64,000 nt of DNA from Janthinobacterium sp. FW305-129 (GTDB lineage Bacteria > Pseudomonadota > Gammaproteobacteria > Burkholderiales > Burkholderiaceae_D), in contig NZ_JACYMM010000008.1 in NCBI RefSeq assembly GCF_020858115.1, forward strand, positions 161,004 to 225,003. Direction: 5' to 3'. Below are positions 17,911 to 27,375 of the stretch, piece by piece (position 1 is the first letter of the stretch; each line of letters begins with the position of its first letter). The notes beneath the pieces were generated by a model that was not told where the DNA came from, did no database searches, and saw only the letters and a list, made by a program, of their open reading frames with translations. Position numbers and translations under genes: made by a program.

Positions 17911-18378
17911 ATGCTGCATCGCCTGACGCATCGTTTCAAATACCTGTCCCTCGCCGCCGTCATCGCCATGGCCGGAGGCTGCGCCGCCACGCCCGGCAGT
18001 GCCAGGCCGGACACGGGCCTGACGCCCACGTACAGCCTGACGAATACCTACTGGAAGCTGACGGAGCTCGATGGCGCCCCCGTGACGATGGCGCCGCAGC
18101 AGGAGCGCGAAGTGCGCATCACCCTCACCGACGATGGCAAGGTCCACGGTTTTACGGGCTGCAACCGCGTCATGGGCGGCTACACGCTGGCCGGCACGGC
18201 CCTGCGCTTCACGCAGCTGGCCGGCACGCGCATGGCCTGCCCGCCGCCGTTGATGCAGCTGGAAAGCGCCGTGCTGGCCAACTTGAACAGCGTGACGGGC
18301 TACCGTTTCGATGGCGAGTACCTGATCCTGCTCAAGGATGGCGCGCCCGTGGCCAGGTTTGAATCGGTCTACCTGTGA
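17911..18378 (+). CDS. META-domain lipoprotein (HslJ-like), copy 1
   Basis: 155 residues. The start at 17911 is preferred over an upstream in-frame TTG because CTGGAG precedes it. The signal peptide ends in a lipobox (MAGGC), so the protein should be a lipid-anchored envelope protein. The mature part is one META domain: YWKLTELDGAPV, FTGCNRVMGGYTLAGTALRF, QLAGTRMACPPPLMQLESAVLANL and LILLKDGAPVARFE. E. coli HslJ, a META protein, is heat-shock induced and linked to novobiocin resistance; the function here is unknown. A clear paralog lies at 28358. Confidence 0.85.
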   Translation: MLHRLTHRFKYLSLAAVIAMAGGCAATPGSARPDTGLTPTYSLTNTYWKLTELDGAPVTMAPQQEREVRITLTDDGKVHGFTGCNRVMGGYTLAGTALRFTQLAGTRMACPPPLMQLESAVLANLNSVTGYRFDGEYLILLKDGAPVARFESVYL

Positions 18379-18433
18379 AATAAAAACCGGCTGCCGTTAC
18401 AATGGCTTCCAGTCCATCATCTGGAAGGAAGCC

Positions 18434-19144
18434 ATGTCCGCACTGCCCTCGCCGTCGTCATCCCCAACACCATCGGCCGCCGGCCGCTACCGGGCTTTTC
18501 TTTTTGACATGGACGGCACCGTCATCAATTCCATCGCCGCCGCCGAACGCATCTGGGGCACGTGGGCGCAGCGCCAGGGCCTCGACGTCGCCACTTTTCT
18601 GCCCACCATCCATGGCGCGCGCTCGGTCGACACCATCGCCAGACTGCGCTTGCCCGGCGTCGATGCGCAGCGCGAATCGCAGGGCATCACGGATGCGGAA
18701 ATCGTCGATGTGGAAGGGATTATTGAAATTGCGGGCGCGCTGCGTTTTTTGACGTCGCTGCCGCCCGCGCAATGGGCCATCGTCACCTCGGCGCCGCGCG
18801 CGCTGGCGACGGCACGCCTGAAGGCGGCCGGCATGCCGATACCGGCCATCATGGTCACGGCGGAAGACGTCAAGGCGGGTAAACCAAAACCCGATTGCTA
18901 CCTGCTGGCGGCGCAAAAACTGGGCGTGGCGCCAACCGACTGCCTGGTATTCGAGGATGCATCGGTGGGCATTGAGGCGGGCGAGGCGGCCGGCGCGAAA
19001 GTCATGGTGGTCACCGCCACGCATGCGCACCCGCTGGCCACGCGCCACCCGGCCATCGCCAGCTACGAGGGCATCGTGGCGACCGTCGATGGCGACGGTT
19101 TTATTGTCCTGGCCGAGACGGTTGCAGCACCCGCGACAAGATAG
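18434..19144 (+). CDS. HAD-superfamily sugar phosphatase-like hydrolase
   Basis: 236 residues from ATG at 18434 behind GGAAGGAA. HAD motif I is [12 protein letters not shown], motif II is [10 protein letters not shown], motif III is the Lys in [18 protein letters not shown], and motif IV is [16 protein letters not shown], all as in the GPP1/DOG2/YniC group of beta-phosphoglucomutase-like phosphatases. Likely substrates are small sugar phosphates or glycerol phosphate. The first 16 residues are a Ser/Pro-rich low-complexity tail of no known role. The 3' end overlaps ssuB on the other strand by 44 bp. Confidence 0.85.
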   Translation: MSALPSPSSSPTPSAAGRYRAFLFDMDGTVINSIAAAERIWGTWAQRQGLDVATFLPTIHGARSVDTIARLRLPGVDAQRESQGITDAEIVDVEGIIEIAGALRFLTSLPPAQWAIVTSAPRALATARLKAAGMPIPAIMVTAEDVKAGKPKPDCYLLAAQKLGVAPTDCLVFEDASVGIEAGEAAGAKVMVVTATHAHPLATRHPAIASYEGIVATVDGDGFIVLAETVAAPATR

Positions 19145-19931
19145 CCTGCTCCAGCGCGGCGAAAGCCGCGGTGCCGCGCTGACGGGGGCGCGGCAAGTCC
19201 ACCCGCACGTCCAGGGCGATCTGCCCCTCCTCGATCAGCAGCACGCGGTCGGCCAGGGCTACCGCCTCGGCCACGTCATGCGTCACCAGCACGGCCGTGA
19301 AACCGCGCGCCAGCCACAGCGACTCGATCAGCTGCTGCATCTCGATGCGCGTCAGGGCGTCGAGCGCGCCCAATGGTTCGTCGAGCAGCAGCAGTTGCGG
19401 TTCGTGCACGAGGGCGCGCGCCAGCGCCACGCGCTGCTTCTGCCCGCCCGACAGGGCCGACGGCCAGTCGTCCGCCCGCTCGGCCAGGCCCACCGTCCAC
19501 AGCGAAGCGGCCGCCGCGCCGACGGAACGGGGCAGGCCCAGGGCCACGTTGTCGAGCACCGTCTTCCACGGCAGCAGCCGCGATTCCTGGAACATGATGC
19601 GGATGTCGGGCGCGCCCACGCCGCTGCCGATGGCGACCCTGCCTTCATCGATGCTTTCCAGGCCCGCGATCGCGCGCAGCAAGGTGCTCTTGCCGCAGCC
19701 GCTGCGCCCCACGATGGCGACAAATTCTCCCGCTTCCAGCTGCAGGTCGACGTTTTTCAGCACGGGGCGGCTGGTGTAGGATTTGCTCAGCTTCGTCAGT
19801 TCCAGGGGCACGCCACGCCGTTGCAAAGGGGCGGACGGCACCGCCTTCGCCTGCGGCGGCGCGCTGGACGGGTCGTACTGCACGAAATGCGACAAAAAGT
19901 CCGTTTCGATCTGGATGGGGGCGAGCAGCAT
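19101..19931 (-). CDS. ssuB: aliphatic sulfonate ABC transporter ATPase
   Basis: 276 residues starting at 19931, where GAAGAGG precedes the ATG; another ATG at 19949 overlaps the ssuC stop. The ABC domain begins only after about 45 residues ([21 protein letters not shown]), so this protein carries an N-terminal extension compared with the roughly 255-residue E. coli SsuB. Walker A is GRSGCGKST, signature is [15 protein letters not shown], Walker B is [12 protein letters not shown] and the switch His is in LVTHDVAEA. It powers sulfonate import with SsuA and SsuC. Last gene of ssuEADCB. Confidence 0.93.
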   Translation of the reverse strand: MLLAPIQIETDFLSHFVQYDPSSAPPQAKAVPSAPLQRRGVPLELTKLSKSYTSRPVLKNVDLQLEAGEFVAIVGRSGCGKSTLLRAIAGLESIDEGRVAIGSGVGAPDIRIMFQESRLLPWKTVLDNVALGLPRSVGAAAASLWTVGLAERADDWPSALSGGQKQRVALARALVHEPQLLLLDEPLGALDALTRIEMQQLIESLWLARGFTAVLVTHDVAEAVALADRVLLIEEGQIALDVRVDLPRPRQRGTAAFAALEQAILSRVLQPSRPGQ

Positions 19932-19948
19932 GGTGTCCTCTTCAATCA

Positions 19949-20740
19949 TTAGCGGTAGGCGGGATTCCAGCGCAGGCAGTGGCGTTCCAGCCCCCGCGAG
20001 AACCAATCGGCCAGCTTGCCCAGCAGGGCGTACAGCAAAATCCCCACCAGCACGACGTCCGTTTGCAAAAATTCGCGCGCATTCATCGTCATGTAGCCGA
20101 TGCCGGCCTGCGCCGAGATGGTTTCGGCGACGATCAGCAGCACCCACACGAGGCCCAGCGAAAAGCGCACGCCGACCAGGATAGACGGCATGGCGGCCGG
20201 CAGGATCACGTCGCGGTACAAGGGCCAGCCCGACAGGCCATAGCTTTTCGCCATTTCAACGAGGCCCTGGTCGGCCGAGCGGATGCCGTGGAAGGTATTC
20301 AGGTAGACGGGAAAGAACACGCCGACGGCCAGCAAGAACAGTTTCGCCGTCTCGTCGATGCCGAACCACAGAATCACCAGCGGGATCAGGGCCAGCGCGG
20401 GGATGTTGCGCACCATTTGCAATGTCGTGTCGAGCAGGGTTTCCGCGTGGCGGAAGCTGCCCGTCAATAACCCCAGCAGCAAGCCCAGTCCCGCGCCGAC
20501 GGCAAAACCGACCGTCGCGCGCCACAAGCTCGTTTTCAGGTGCAGCCACAGCTCTCCCGATGCGGCCAGGTGCCAGAAGGCTTTCGCCACGGCCCACGGC
20601 TCGGGCAGAATGCGGCTCGACAGCCAGCCCCACTGGGCGGCCAGCTGCCAGGCCAGCAGCAGCGCCACGGGCAAGGCCCACGGCGCCAGCGCATGACGCC
20701 AGGGCGTGCCGGACAGCCTATTGACGGCGGCCGTCGCCAT
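19949..20740 (-). CDS. ssuC: aliphatic sulfonate ABC transporter permease
   Basis: 263 residues with about six membrane segments. The permease coupling loop is visible as [29 protein letters not shown], and [18 protein letters not shown] is typical of the nitrate/sulfonate/taurine permease group. It forms the channel for alkanesulfonates. The ATG follows the ssuD stop after one base, indicating coupling. The start of the mature protein [24 protein letters not shown] is the first membrane segment. Confidence 0.93.
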   Translation of the reverse strand: MATAAVNRLSGTPWRHALAPWALPVALLLAWQLAAQWGWLSSRILPEPWAVAKAFWHLAASGELWLHLKTSLWRATVGFAVGAGLGLLLGLLTGSFRHAETLLDTTLQMVRNIPALALIPLVILWFGIDETAKLFLLAVGVFFPVYLNTFHGIRSADQGLVEMAKSYGLSGWPLYRDVILPAAMPSILVGVRFSLGLVWVLLIVAETISAQAGIGYMTMNAREFLQTDVVLVGILLYALLGKLADWFSRGLERHCLRWNPAYR

Positions 20741-20741
20741 C

Positions 20742-21902
20742 TCAGGCCGCCTTTTTCTGCGGTGCGGCCGGCACGATATTGCTGGCCATGACTTCGCCGA
20801 AAGGGCCGCTCAAGGACTGCTCGCCCACGGCCTTGCCCTTGCCCAGCAGCGGAAATACCAGTTCGGCGAAGCGGTACGACTCTTCCAGGTGCGGGTAACC
20901 GGAGAAAATGAAGGTGTCGATGCCCAGGTCAGCGTATTCCTGCATGCGCGCCACCACGGTCGGGCCGTCGCCCACCAGGGCCGTGCCCGCGCCGCCGCGC
21001 ACCAGGCCCACGCCGGCCCAGAGATTCGGCGATACTTCGAGCTTGTCGCGCCGCCCGCCGTGCAGGGCCGCCATGCGTTGCTGGCCCACGGAATCCATCT
21101 TGCCGAACGCCGCCTGCGCCTTGGCGATGATGTCGTCGTCCAGGTGGCTGATCAGTTCATCGGCCGCGCGCCAGGCCGCCTCGTTGGTTTCGCGCACGAT
21201 CACGTGCAATCGGATGCCAAACCGGACTGTGCGGCCTTTTTTTGCCGCGCGCGCGCGGATGTCGGCGATTTTCTCGGCGACGGCGGCGGGCGGCTCGCCC
21301 CACGTCAGGTAGACGTCCATCTGCTCGGCCGCCAGTTCGTGCGCCGGCTCCGACGAGCCGCCGAAATACAGCGGCGGATACGGCTTCTGCACGGGCGGGT
21401 ACAGGGTTTTCGCGCCCTTCACCTGGATATGCTTGCCCTCGAAATCGTAGCCGGCCGCGCCGCCCTCGCCCGCCAGCGTGGCGCGCCACACCTTGATGAA
21501 TTCGTCGGAAATCTCGTAGCGCTTGGCGTGGTCGGCAAACAGGCCGTCCGCTTCCAGTTCGCCCTGATCGCCGCCCGTGACGACGTTGATCAAGAGGCGC
21601 CCGTTGGACAGGCGGTCGAACGTGGACGCCATGCGCACGGCCAGGCCCGGCGTGGACAAGCCGGGGCGCACGGCCACCAGGAACTTGAGCTTTTGCGTCA
21701 CGCTGATCAAGGACGAGGCCACCACCCACGCATCTTCGCAGGAGCGGCCCGTCGGCAGCAGCACGCCGTCGTAGCCGAGCGTGTCGGCGGCCACCGCCAC
21801 CTGGCGCAAGTAATCGGCATCGACGGGGCGCGCGCCCTGCGACGTGCCCAGGTAGCGGCTGTCGCCGTGGGTGGGAATAAACCAGAAGACATTCAATGAC
21901 AT
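20742..21902 (-). CDS. ssuD: FMNH2-dependent alkanesulfonate monooxygenase
   Basis: 386 residues, close to the 381 of E. coli SsuD. It cleaves C-S bonds of alkanesulfonates with reduced FMN and oxygen, releasing sulfite and an aldehyde. The N-terminus [20 protein letters not shown] and the segments [16 protein letters not shown] (here [12 protein letters not shown]) and [26 protein letters not shown] are characteristic. Reduced flavin would come from SsuE encoded in the same operon. A short Lys-Ala tail closes the protein. Confidence 0.95.
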   Translation of the reverse strand: MSLNVFWFIPTHGDSRYLGTSQGARPVDADYLRQVAVAADTLGYDGVLLPTGRSCEDAWVVASSLISVTQKLKFLVAVRPGLSTPGLAVRMASTFDRLSNGRLLINVVTGGDQGELEADGLFADHAKRYEISDEFIKVWRATLAGEGGAAGYDFEGKHIQVKGAKTLYPPVQKPYPPLYFGGSSEPAHELAAEQMDVYLTWGEPPAAVAEKIADIRARAAKKGRTVRFGIRLHVIVRETNEAAWRAADELISHLDDDIIAKAQAAFGKMDSVGQQRMAALHGGRRDKLEVSPNLWAGVGLVRGGAGTALVGDGPTVVARMQEYADLGIDTFIFSGYPHLEESYRFAELVFPLLGKGKAVGEQSLSGPFGEVMASNIVPAAPQKKAA

Positions 21903-21919
21903 GACGTTTCTTTCTTTCG

Positions 21920-22930
21920 TTATTTGGAGCTGGTAGCCAGCTGGCGCGCCGGCAGCAGCGCGTCCTTGACGACGATCGGTTTCGGGATCAGCTTCAGGCT
22001 GGAAAAGGCATCGGCCACCCTTTGCTGCGAGGCGATGACGTCGGGCGACACGGGTTTGACGCCGTAGGCATAGCGCGAGGCGGCCAGCGCCACGACTTCC
22101 TTGCCCAGCCCCGTCTGTGCCGACAAAATCGTCGCCACCTCGTCCGGATTGTTGCGGCCCCAGTCATCGACCTTGGCCACTTCATCGAGCACGATGCGCA
22201 GGATTTCGGGATTTTTTTCCGCATACGTGCGCGAGGCCAGGTAGAACTGGTAATTCGCCACCAGGCCCTTGCCATCGGCCAGCACGCGGGCGCCCAGCTG
22301 CTTTTCGGCGGCCGCCAGGAACGGATCCCAGATGGCCCAGGCGTCCACGCTGCCGCGCTCGAAAGCGGCGCGCGCATCGGCCGGCGGCAGGAATACGGGC
22401 TGGATGTCGGCATAAGCGACACCGGCCTTTTCCAGCGCCTTCAACAACAAGTAATGCACGTTCGAGCCCTTGTTCAGGGCGATTTTCTTGCCCTTCAAGT
22501 CGGCCAGGGTGCGCAGGCCGGAACCCTTGGGCACGACGATGGCTTCGCTGGCTGGCGACGCCGGCTCATTGCCGACATACACCAGGTTGGCGCCGGCCGC
22601 CTGCGCAAAGATCGGCGGCGCCTCGCCCACGGTGCCGAAATCGATGCTGCCCACGTTGAGGCCTTCCAGCAGCACGGGGCCGGCCGGAAATTCCGTCCAT
22701 TTCACGCCCACGCCCTGCTCGGCCAGGCGTTTTTCCAGGGTGCCGCGCCCTTTGAGCAAGGTCAATGTGCCGTATTTCTGGTAGCCAATACGTACCTGCA
22801 CCTGGACTTCCCCCTTGGCCTGCGCCTGCGCCGCGAGCGGCATGCCGGCCACCATCACGCCGGCAGCGGCGGCAAACAGCAAGCCCAGAGTGGTACGGCG
22901 CGAGAGGCGTTGTGCGTGGCGGTGTGTCAT
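21920..22930 (-). CDS. ssuA: sulfonate ABC transporter substrate-binding protein
   Basis: 336 residues behind a strong AAGGA ribosome site. The N-terminal signal has two Arg before a long hydrophobic core ending AAQAQA, giving a periplasmic protein. The binding domain shows [63 protein letters not shown], and [23 protein letters not shown], all typical of SsuA/TauA-type proteins. It delivers alkanesulfonates to SsuBC. It sits 17 bp upstream of ssuD in the operon. Confidence 0.94.
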   Translation of the reverse strand: MTHRHAQRLSRRTTLGLLFAAAAGVMVAGMPLAAQAQAKGEVQVQVRIGYQKYGTLTLLKGRGTLEKRLAEQGVGVKWTEFPAGPVLLEGLNVGSIDFGTVGEAPPIFAQAAGANLVYVGNEPASPASEAIVVPKGSGLRTLADLKGKKIALNKGSNVHYLLLKALEKAGVAYADIQPVFLPPADARAAFERGSVDAWAIWDPFLAAAEKQLGARVLADGKGLVANYQFYLASRTYAEKNPEILRIVLDEVAKVDDWGRNNPDEVATILSAQTGLGKEVVALAASRYAYGVKPVSPDVIASQQRVADAFSSLKLIPKPIVVKDALLPARQLATSSK

Positions 22931-22954
22931 GGTGGTTCCTTGGTCGGTGAATAA

Positions 22955-23575
22955 TCAGGCGGCTTGAAATTGCGGAGCGTAAGGCTGGTCTTGCAGCGAA
23001 CGCACGGGGTGCGGGAGCGCTACTGGCGCGGGCGGACGCTGCCCCTGCAGCACGAACAGGCCGGTGGACAGTTCCTCGATGCCGGCCTGCACGCGCGCGG
23101 CGATCGGCGCATCCAGGCTCAAGCCCCCCTCTTCGTCCCACGCCAGCTGCTGCGCATTGGCATAGATGCTGGTGAACACCTGCTTGGCGCCCAGCGCATG
23201 CAGCACGGGACGCAGCGCATAGTCGAGCGCCAGGGTGTGGGCATGGCCGCCGCCCGTGGCCAGCGGCAGCACCAGCTTGCCGGCCAGGCCATCCTGCGGC
23301 AGCAGGTCGAGGAAGGCTTTCAGCAAGCCCGTATAGGAGGCCTTGTAGATGGGCGTGGCGATCACGATGGCGTCGGCATCGGCCACGGCGCGCACGGCGC
23401 GGGCGATCGCCGCATCGTCGTAGTCGGCCAGCAGCAAGGCGTGCGCCGGCAAGTCGCGCACATGCAGCTGGGCGTAGCTGTGGCCCTGCAGCGCCAGCTG
23501 TTCGCCGATATGCAGCAGCAAACGGCTGGAGCTCGATGGGAGTTGCGGGCTGCCGCCCAATAACAAGATGCTCAT
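22955..23575 (-). CDS. ssuE: NAD(P)H-dependent FMN reductase
   Basis: 206 residues; E. coli SsuE has 191. The flavodoxin-like fold starts with ILLLGGSPQLPSSSSRLL (phosphate loop for FMN) and continues with DADAIVIATPIYKASYTGLLKAFLDLLPQDGLAGKLVLPLATGGGHAH, diagnostic of this family. It supplies FMNH2 to SsuD and perhaps also to the two flavin monooxygenases encoded divergently. AGGGA precedes the ATG. It is the first gene of the operon, with its promoter in the 246-bp gap shared with the SfnB-like gene. Confidence 0.94.
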   Translation of the reverse strand: MSILLLGGSPQLPSSSSRLLLHIGEQLALQGHSYAQLHVRDLPAHALLLADYDDAAIARAVRAVADADAIVIATPIYKASYTGLLKAFLDLLPQDGLAGKLVLPLATGGGHAHTLALDYALRPVLHALGAKQVFTSIYANAQQLAWDEEGGLSLDAPIAARVQAGIEELSTGLFVLQGQRPPAPVALPHPVRSLQDQPYAPQFQAA

Positions 23576-23674
23576 GTGATGCCCGTCCCTGTAGGTAGTC
23601 GAAAGTGGCGTTGCTCGGATGCTTGCAGCCTATCGCCATCAGCAGTCCGGTAAAACGAATGCTTTCGCGCTTCG

Positions 23675-23688
23675 ATATGCGTTTTTTG
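23675..23688 (+). promoter_or_regulatory. 14-bp motif shared with the serine acetyltransferase promoter region
   Basis: ATATGCGTTTTTTG lies in the gap between ssuE and the divergent SfnB-like gene. The same 14 bases occur on the minus strand at 29985-29998, upstream of the cysE-like gene. Both are sulfur-metabolism loci, so a shared regulator site (for example of a CysB/Cbl-type protein) is plausible but unproven. Confidence 0.4.
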
Positions 23689-23821
23689 ACTATCCGGGCC
23701 TGACGCCCCGCACGCCATGGCGCCGGCAGCCGCGCGGCTTTTTTTCGCATATCCATGCGCGGTTTTCTTCGTGTACGGCGCACGCGGAGCGGTGCAATAT
23801 CGGCGTCATCGTCTTTCTGGA

Positions 23822-25045
23822 ATGTCACTCATGTCTAGCGTTTTTCTCCATGCCGCCCGTCCCCAGCCGCCTGTGCCGGAACCCCTGCGGGACGCCATCA
23901 GCATCGCCACGTCGCTGGCCGCGCGCCTGGCCGAAACGGCCAATGCCCGCGACCAGGCGGGCGGCCATGCGGCGCAGGAACGCGAATGGCTGCGTGAATC
24001 GGGTTTGCTGACCCTGTCGATCCCCGTGGAATTCGGCGGTCAGGGCGCGTCGTGGCCCCTCGTGTACCAGGTGATTCGCATCCTGGCGCGGGCCGACAGC
24101 GCGCTGGCGCACGTCTTCGGCTTCCACCATCTGCAACTGGCCGGCTTGCAGCTGTATGGCAGCGCGCAGCAGCAGCGCCGCCTGCTCACCTTGACCGTCG
24201 ACGAGCGCCTGTTCTGGGGCAATGCCTTGAATCCCCTCGACAAGCGGGTCACGGCCAGCGACAGCGGCGACGGCTATCTCCTCGACGGCATCAAGAGCTT
24301 TGCTTCCGGCTCCGTCGGTTCCGACTGGCTGACCGTCTCCGCCTGGCACGCGCCCACGCAGACGGCGCTGATCGCCGCCCTGCCCACGCGCCAGGACGGC
24401 GTGAGCGTGCAGGCGGATTGGGACGCCTTCGGCCAGCGTCAGACGGACAGCGGCAACGTGCATTTTCAACAAGTTCATCTGCCGCATGAGCTGGTGCTGC
24501 AGGCGCCCGCGCAGGCAGCCACGCCGCAAGCCACGGTGCGCTCGCAGACCGCACAGCTGATCATGGCGAATTTATATCTGGGCATCGCCGAAGGCGCGTT
24601 CGAGGCGGCGCGCCAGTACACGGACGAACAGGCGAAAGCCTGGTTTGCCTCGGGCGTGGACAAGGCAACGGACGACCCTCTGGTACAACACCGCTATGGC
24701 CAGCTGTGGCTCTTGCTGCGCCCCGCGCAAGTACTGGCCGACGCGGCGGCGCAGGAACTGGAAAAGGTCTTCCGCAAGGGCGCGCTGGTGACGGCGCGCG
24801 AACGGGGCTTGCTGGCCGTGGCCGTGGCCGAAGCCAAATGCCTGGCGCACAAGGCGGGCGTGGAAATCAGCAGCCAGATGTTCGAGCTGACGGGCGCCCG
24901 TTCCACCTCGGCCCAATATGGCTTCGACCGCTACTGGCGCAACGTACGCGTGCATACCCTGCACGACCCCATCGACTACAAGCTGCGCGACCTGGGACGC
25001 TTTGCCTTGACCGGCACCGTGCCCGAGCCGACCGCATATTCATAA
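23822..25045 (+). CDS. SfnB/DszC-like flavin-dependent oxygenase of acyl-CoA dehydrogenase fold
   Basis: 407 residues from ATG at 23822 (a second ATG at 23831 is equally possible). The acyl-CoA dehydrogenase fold is shown by EREWLRESGLLTLSIPVEFGGQGASW, RILARADSALAHVFGFHHL, DGYLLDGIKSFASGSVGSDWL and a C-terminal MFELTGARSTSAQYGFDRYWRNVRVHTLHDP. These are features of the SfnB/DszC branch, which use reduced FMN and oxygen on sulfur compounds rather than dehydrogenating acyl-CoA. The position next to ssu genes and a DszA-like enzyme agrees. The sulfur compound used is unknown. Confidence 0.82.
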   Translation: MSLMSSVFLHAARPQPPVPEPLRDAISIATSLAARLAETANARDQAGGHAAQEREWLRESGLLTLSIPVEFGGQGASWPLVYQVIRILARADSALAHVFGFHHLQLAGLQLYGSAQQQRRLLTLTVDERLFWGNALNPLDKRVTASDSGDGYLLDGIKSFASGSVGSDWLTVSAWHAPTQTALIAALPTRQDGVSVQADWDAFGQRQTDSGNVHFQQVHLPHELVLQAPAQAATPQATVRSQTAQLIMANLYLGIAEGAFEAARQYTDEQAKAWFASGVDKATDDPLVQHRYGQLWLLLRPAQVLADAAAQELEKVFRKGALVTARERGLLAVAVAEAKCLAHKAGVEISSQMFELTGARSTSAQYGFDRYWRNVRVHTLHDPIDYKLRDLGRFALTGTVPEPTAYS

Positions 25046-25066
25046 TTCACTCACCAAGGAGCCACC

Positions 25067-25894
25067 ATGACCATCGCCCGCCGCAGCATCGTCCTCACCG
25101 CCCTGACCCTGGCCTTGACGGCCAGCTTCGCCCACGCCAAGGACCCGAAAGAGATCACCATCGGCACCAGCGCCGGGCCGTACGCGGACCAGATCAAGCT
25201 GGGCATCAAGCCCATCCTGGAAAAACAGGGCTACAAGGTCAAGCTGGTGGAATTCAATGACTACATCCAGCCGAACTTCGCGCTGGCAGAAGGCTCGCTG
25301 GACGCCAACGTGTTCCAGCACATCGTCTACCTGAAGAAATTCGCGCTGGAGCACAAGCTGGCCCTGACGGACCTGATCACGATACCCACGGCGCCGATCG
25401 CCATCTACAGCAAGAAGCACAAGACGCTGGACGACGTGAAGGAAGGCACGACGGTGGGCTTGCCGAACGATCCGACCAACCAGGCGCGCGCGCTGGTGCT
25501 GCTCGACCAGCTGGGCTGGATCAAGCTGCGCGCCAGCTTCGACCCCGTGCGCGCGTCGGAAAAGGATATCGCCGTCAACACGAAGAAAATCAAGCTGCTG
25601 CCGCTGGAAGCGGCGCAGCTGCCACGCTCGCTGGGCGACACCGATTACTCCTTCATCAACGGCAATTACGCGCTGGCGTCGGGGCTGAAACTGACGGAGG
25701 CGCTGGTGGCAGAGAAAATCTCGCCCAACTACATCAACCTGGTGGCCATCCGCGCGGCGGACAAGGACAAGCAGTTCGCCAAGGACATGGCCGCCGCCTA
25801 CCGCTCGCGCGAATTCCTCGACATCACCAATAAACACTTTGCCGGCTATTCGAAACCCGATTACCAGCAAGCCTTGCAGACGGCGGCCAAATAA
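25067..25894 (+). CDS. NlpA/MetQ-family solute-binding protein
   Basis: 275 residues behind an AAGGAG site. The signal peptide (RRSIVLTALTLALTASFAHA) has no lipobox Cys, unlike most MetQ proteins. The body follows the NlpA pattern: ITIGTSAGPYADQIKLGIKPILEKQGYKVKLVEFNDYIQPNFALAEGSLDANVFQH and GLPNDPTNQARALVLLDQLGWIKL. These proteins bind methionine or related sulfur compounds for ABC import. No permease or ATPase of the MetNI type is adjacent, so it must work with components encoded elsewhere. It lies between two flavin monooxygenase genes with gaps of 21 and 3 bp, suggesting one organosulfur operon. Confidence 0.88.
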   Translation: MTIARRSIVLTALTLALTASFAHAKDPKEITIGTSAGPYADQIKLGIKPILEKQGYKVKLVEFNDYIQPNFALAEGSLDANVFQHIVYLKKFALEHKLALTDLITIPTAPIAIYSKKHKTLDDVKEGTTVGLPNDPTNQARALVLLDQLGWIKLRASFDPVRASEKDIAVNTKKIKLLPLEAAQLPRSLGDTDYSFINGNYALASGLKLTEALVAEKISPNYINLVAIRAADKDKQFAKDMAAAYRSREFLDITNKHFAGYSKPDYQQALQTAAK

Positions 25895-25897
25895 GCC

Positions 25898-27289
25898 ATG
25901 GCCAAGACGATACGCTTCAACGCCTTCCAGATGAATACCGTCGGCCACCAGTCGCCGGGACTGTGGACGCATGCGCGCGACCGCAGCCACCGCTATACGG
26001 ATCCTGCGCACTGGACGGAGCTGGCGCGCCTGCTGGAAGCGGGCCTGTTCGACGCGGTGTTCCTGGCCGACGTGCTGGGCGTGTATGACGTGTACCGGGG
26101 CAGCCTCGATGCGGCCCTGGAACACGGCGTGCAGGTACCGCTGAACGACCCGCTGGCCCTCGTGCCCATCATGGCGCAAGCCACCACGCACCTGGGCTTC
26201 GGCGTCACCTGCGCCCTCACCTACGAACATCCGTACACGTTCGCGCGGCGCATCTCCACCCTCGACCACCTGACGGGTGGACGCATCGGCTGGAATATCG
26301 TCACCGGCTATTTAGACAGCGCAGCGCGCAACCTGGGCTTGCAACAGCAGCTGGGCCACGACGAACGCTACGACCTGGCCGACGAATATCTGGAAGTCGT
26401 CTACAAGCTGTGGGAAAAGAGCTGGGACGACGACGCCGTCGTCAACGACAAGTCGCGCGGCATCTACGCCGATCCGGCCAGAGTCCATCCGATCAACCAT
26501 GCCGGGCGCCACTACCAGGTGCCCGGCATCCATTTGTGCGAGCCGTCGCCGCAGCGCACGCCGCTGCTGTACCAGGCGGGCACCTCGCCGCGCGGCACGC
26601 GCTTTGCGGCGCGCCATGCGGAAGCGACGTTTGTCAGTGGCCCCAGCAAGACGGTCGTCAAGCGCTATGCGGACGACTTGCGCGCCGCCGTGCGGCAAGC
26701 GGGACGCGATGGCGACGCGCTGCTGATCTACGCCCAGGCGCTGGTCATCACGGGCGCCACCGAGGAAGAGGCGCGCGCCAAGCACGCCGACTATCTGCGC
26801 CACGTCAACATCGAGGCGGCGCTGGTGCTGTTGTCGGGCTGGACGGGGGTCGATTTCAGCCGCTACCCGCTCGACGCCACCATCGACTACATCGATTCCC
26901 CGGCCGGGCGCTCGGCGCTGGCCTCGTTCAGCCAGGCCGATCCGAGTCGCACGTGGACGGTGCGCGAGGCAGCCGAATACATCGGCCTGGGCGGGCGCGG
27001 CCCCGTGCTGGTGGGCGATGCGCGCCAGGTGGCCGACCAGCTGGAAGCGTGGCTGGACGAGACGGGCATCGACGGCTTCAATCTCGCCTTCGCCGTGGCG
27101 CACGACAGCATGGCCGACGTGGTGACCCACATCGTGCCGGAACTGCAGCGGCGCGGCCGCTACCGCACCGCCTACGAGGAAGGCACCCTGCGCCACAAGG
27201 TGTTTGGCCAGGGCCCGCGCCTGCCGGCCGATCACGCGGGGCGCCAGGTCAGCATCGCGCCAGACGAGGCCACGCTCGCCGCGGCCTGA
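25898..27289 (+). CDS. DszA/SnaA/NtaA-family FMN-dependent monooxygenase
   Basis: 463 residues, the usual length. The luciferase-like TIM barrel shows RFNAFQMNTVGHQSPGLW, LARLLEAGLFDAVFLADVLG, THLGFGVTCALTYEHPYTFARRISTLDHLTGGRIGWNIVTGY, then PLLYQAGTSPRGTRFAARHAE. Members oxidise sulfones (DszA), nitrilotriacetate (NtaA) or pristinamycin IIB (SnaA) with FMNH2 from a separate reductase. The start is only 3 bp after the solute-binding gene. Together with the SfnB/DszC-like gene it gives the same pair of folds as the dibenzothiophene pathway, but the substrate cannot be read. Confidence 0.88.
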   Translation: MAKTIRFNAFQMNTVGHQSPGLWTHARDRSHRYTDPAHWTELARLLEAGLFDAVFLADVLGVYDVYRGSLDAALEHGVQVPLNDPLALVPIMAQATTHLGFGVTCALTYEHPYTFARRISTLDHLTGGRIGWNIVTGYLDSAARNLGLQQQLGHDERYDLADEYLEVVYKLWEKSWDDDAVVNDKSRGIYADPARVHPINHAGRHYQVPGIHLCEPSPQRTPLLYQAGTSPRGTRFAARHAEATFVSGPSKTVVKRYADDLRAAVRQAGRDGDALLIYAQALVITGATEEEARAKHADYLRHVNIEAALVLLSGWTGVDFSRYPLDATIDYIDSPAGRSALASFSQADPSRTWTVREAAEYIGLGGRGPVLVGDARQVADQLEAWLDETGIDGFNLAFAVAHDSMADVVTHIVPELQRRGRYRTAYEEGTLRHKVFGQGPRLPADHAGRQVSIAPDEATLAAA

Positions 27290-27375
27290 ACGCCGCCCGC
27301 GTCCCCGCGGGCATTTGCATCCAGGCCCGTTCCGTGTCAGCATACGCCACCTTGGCAACACGGATAAGGACTGCA

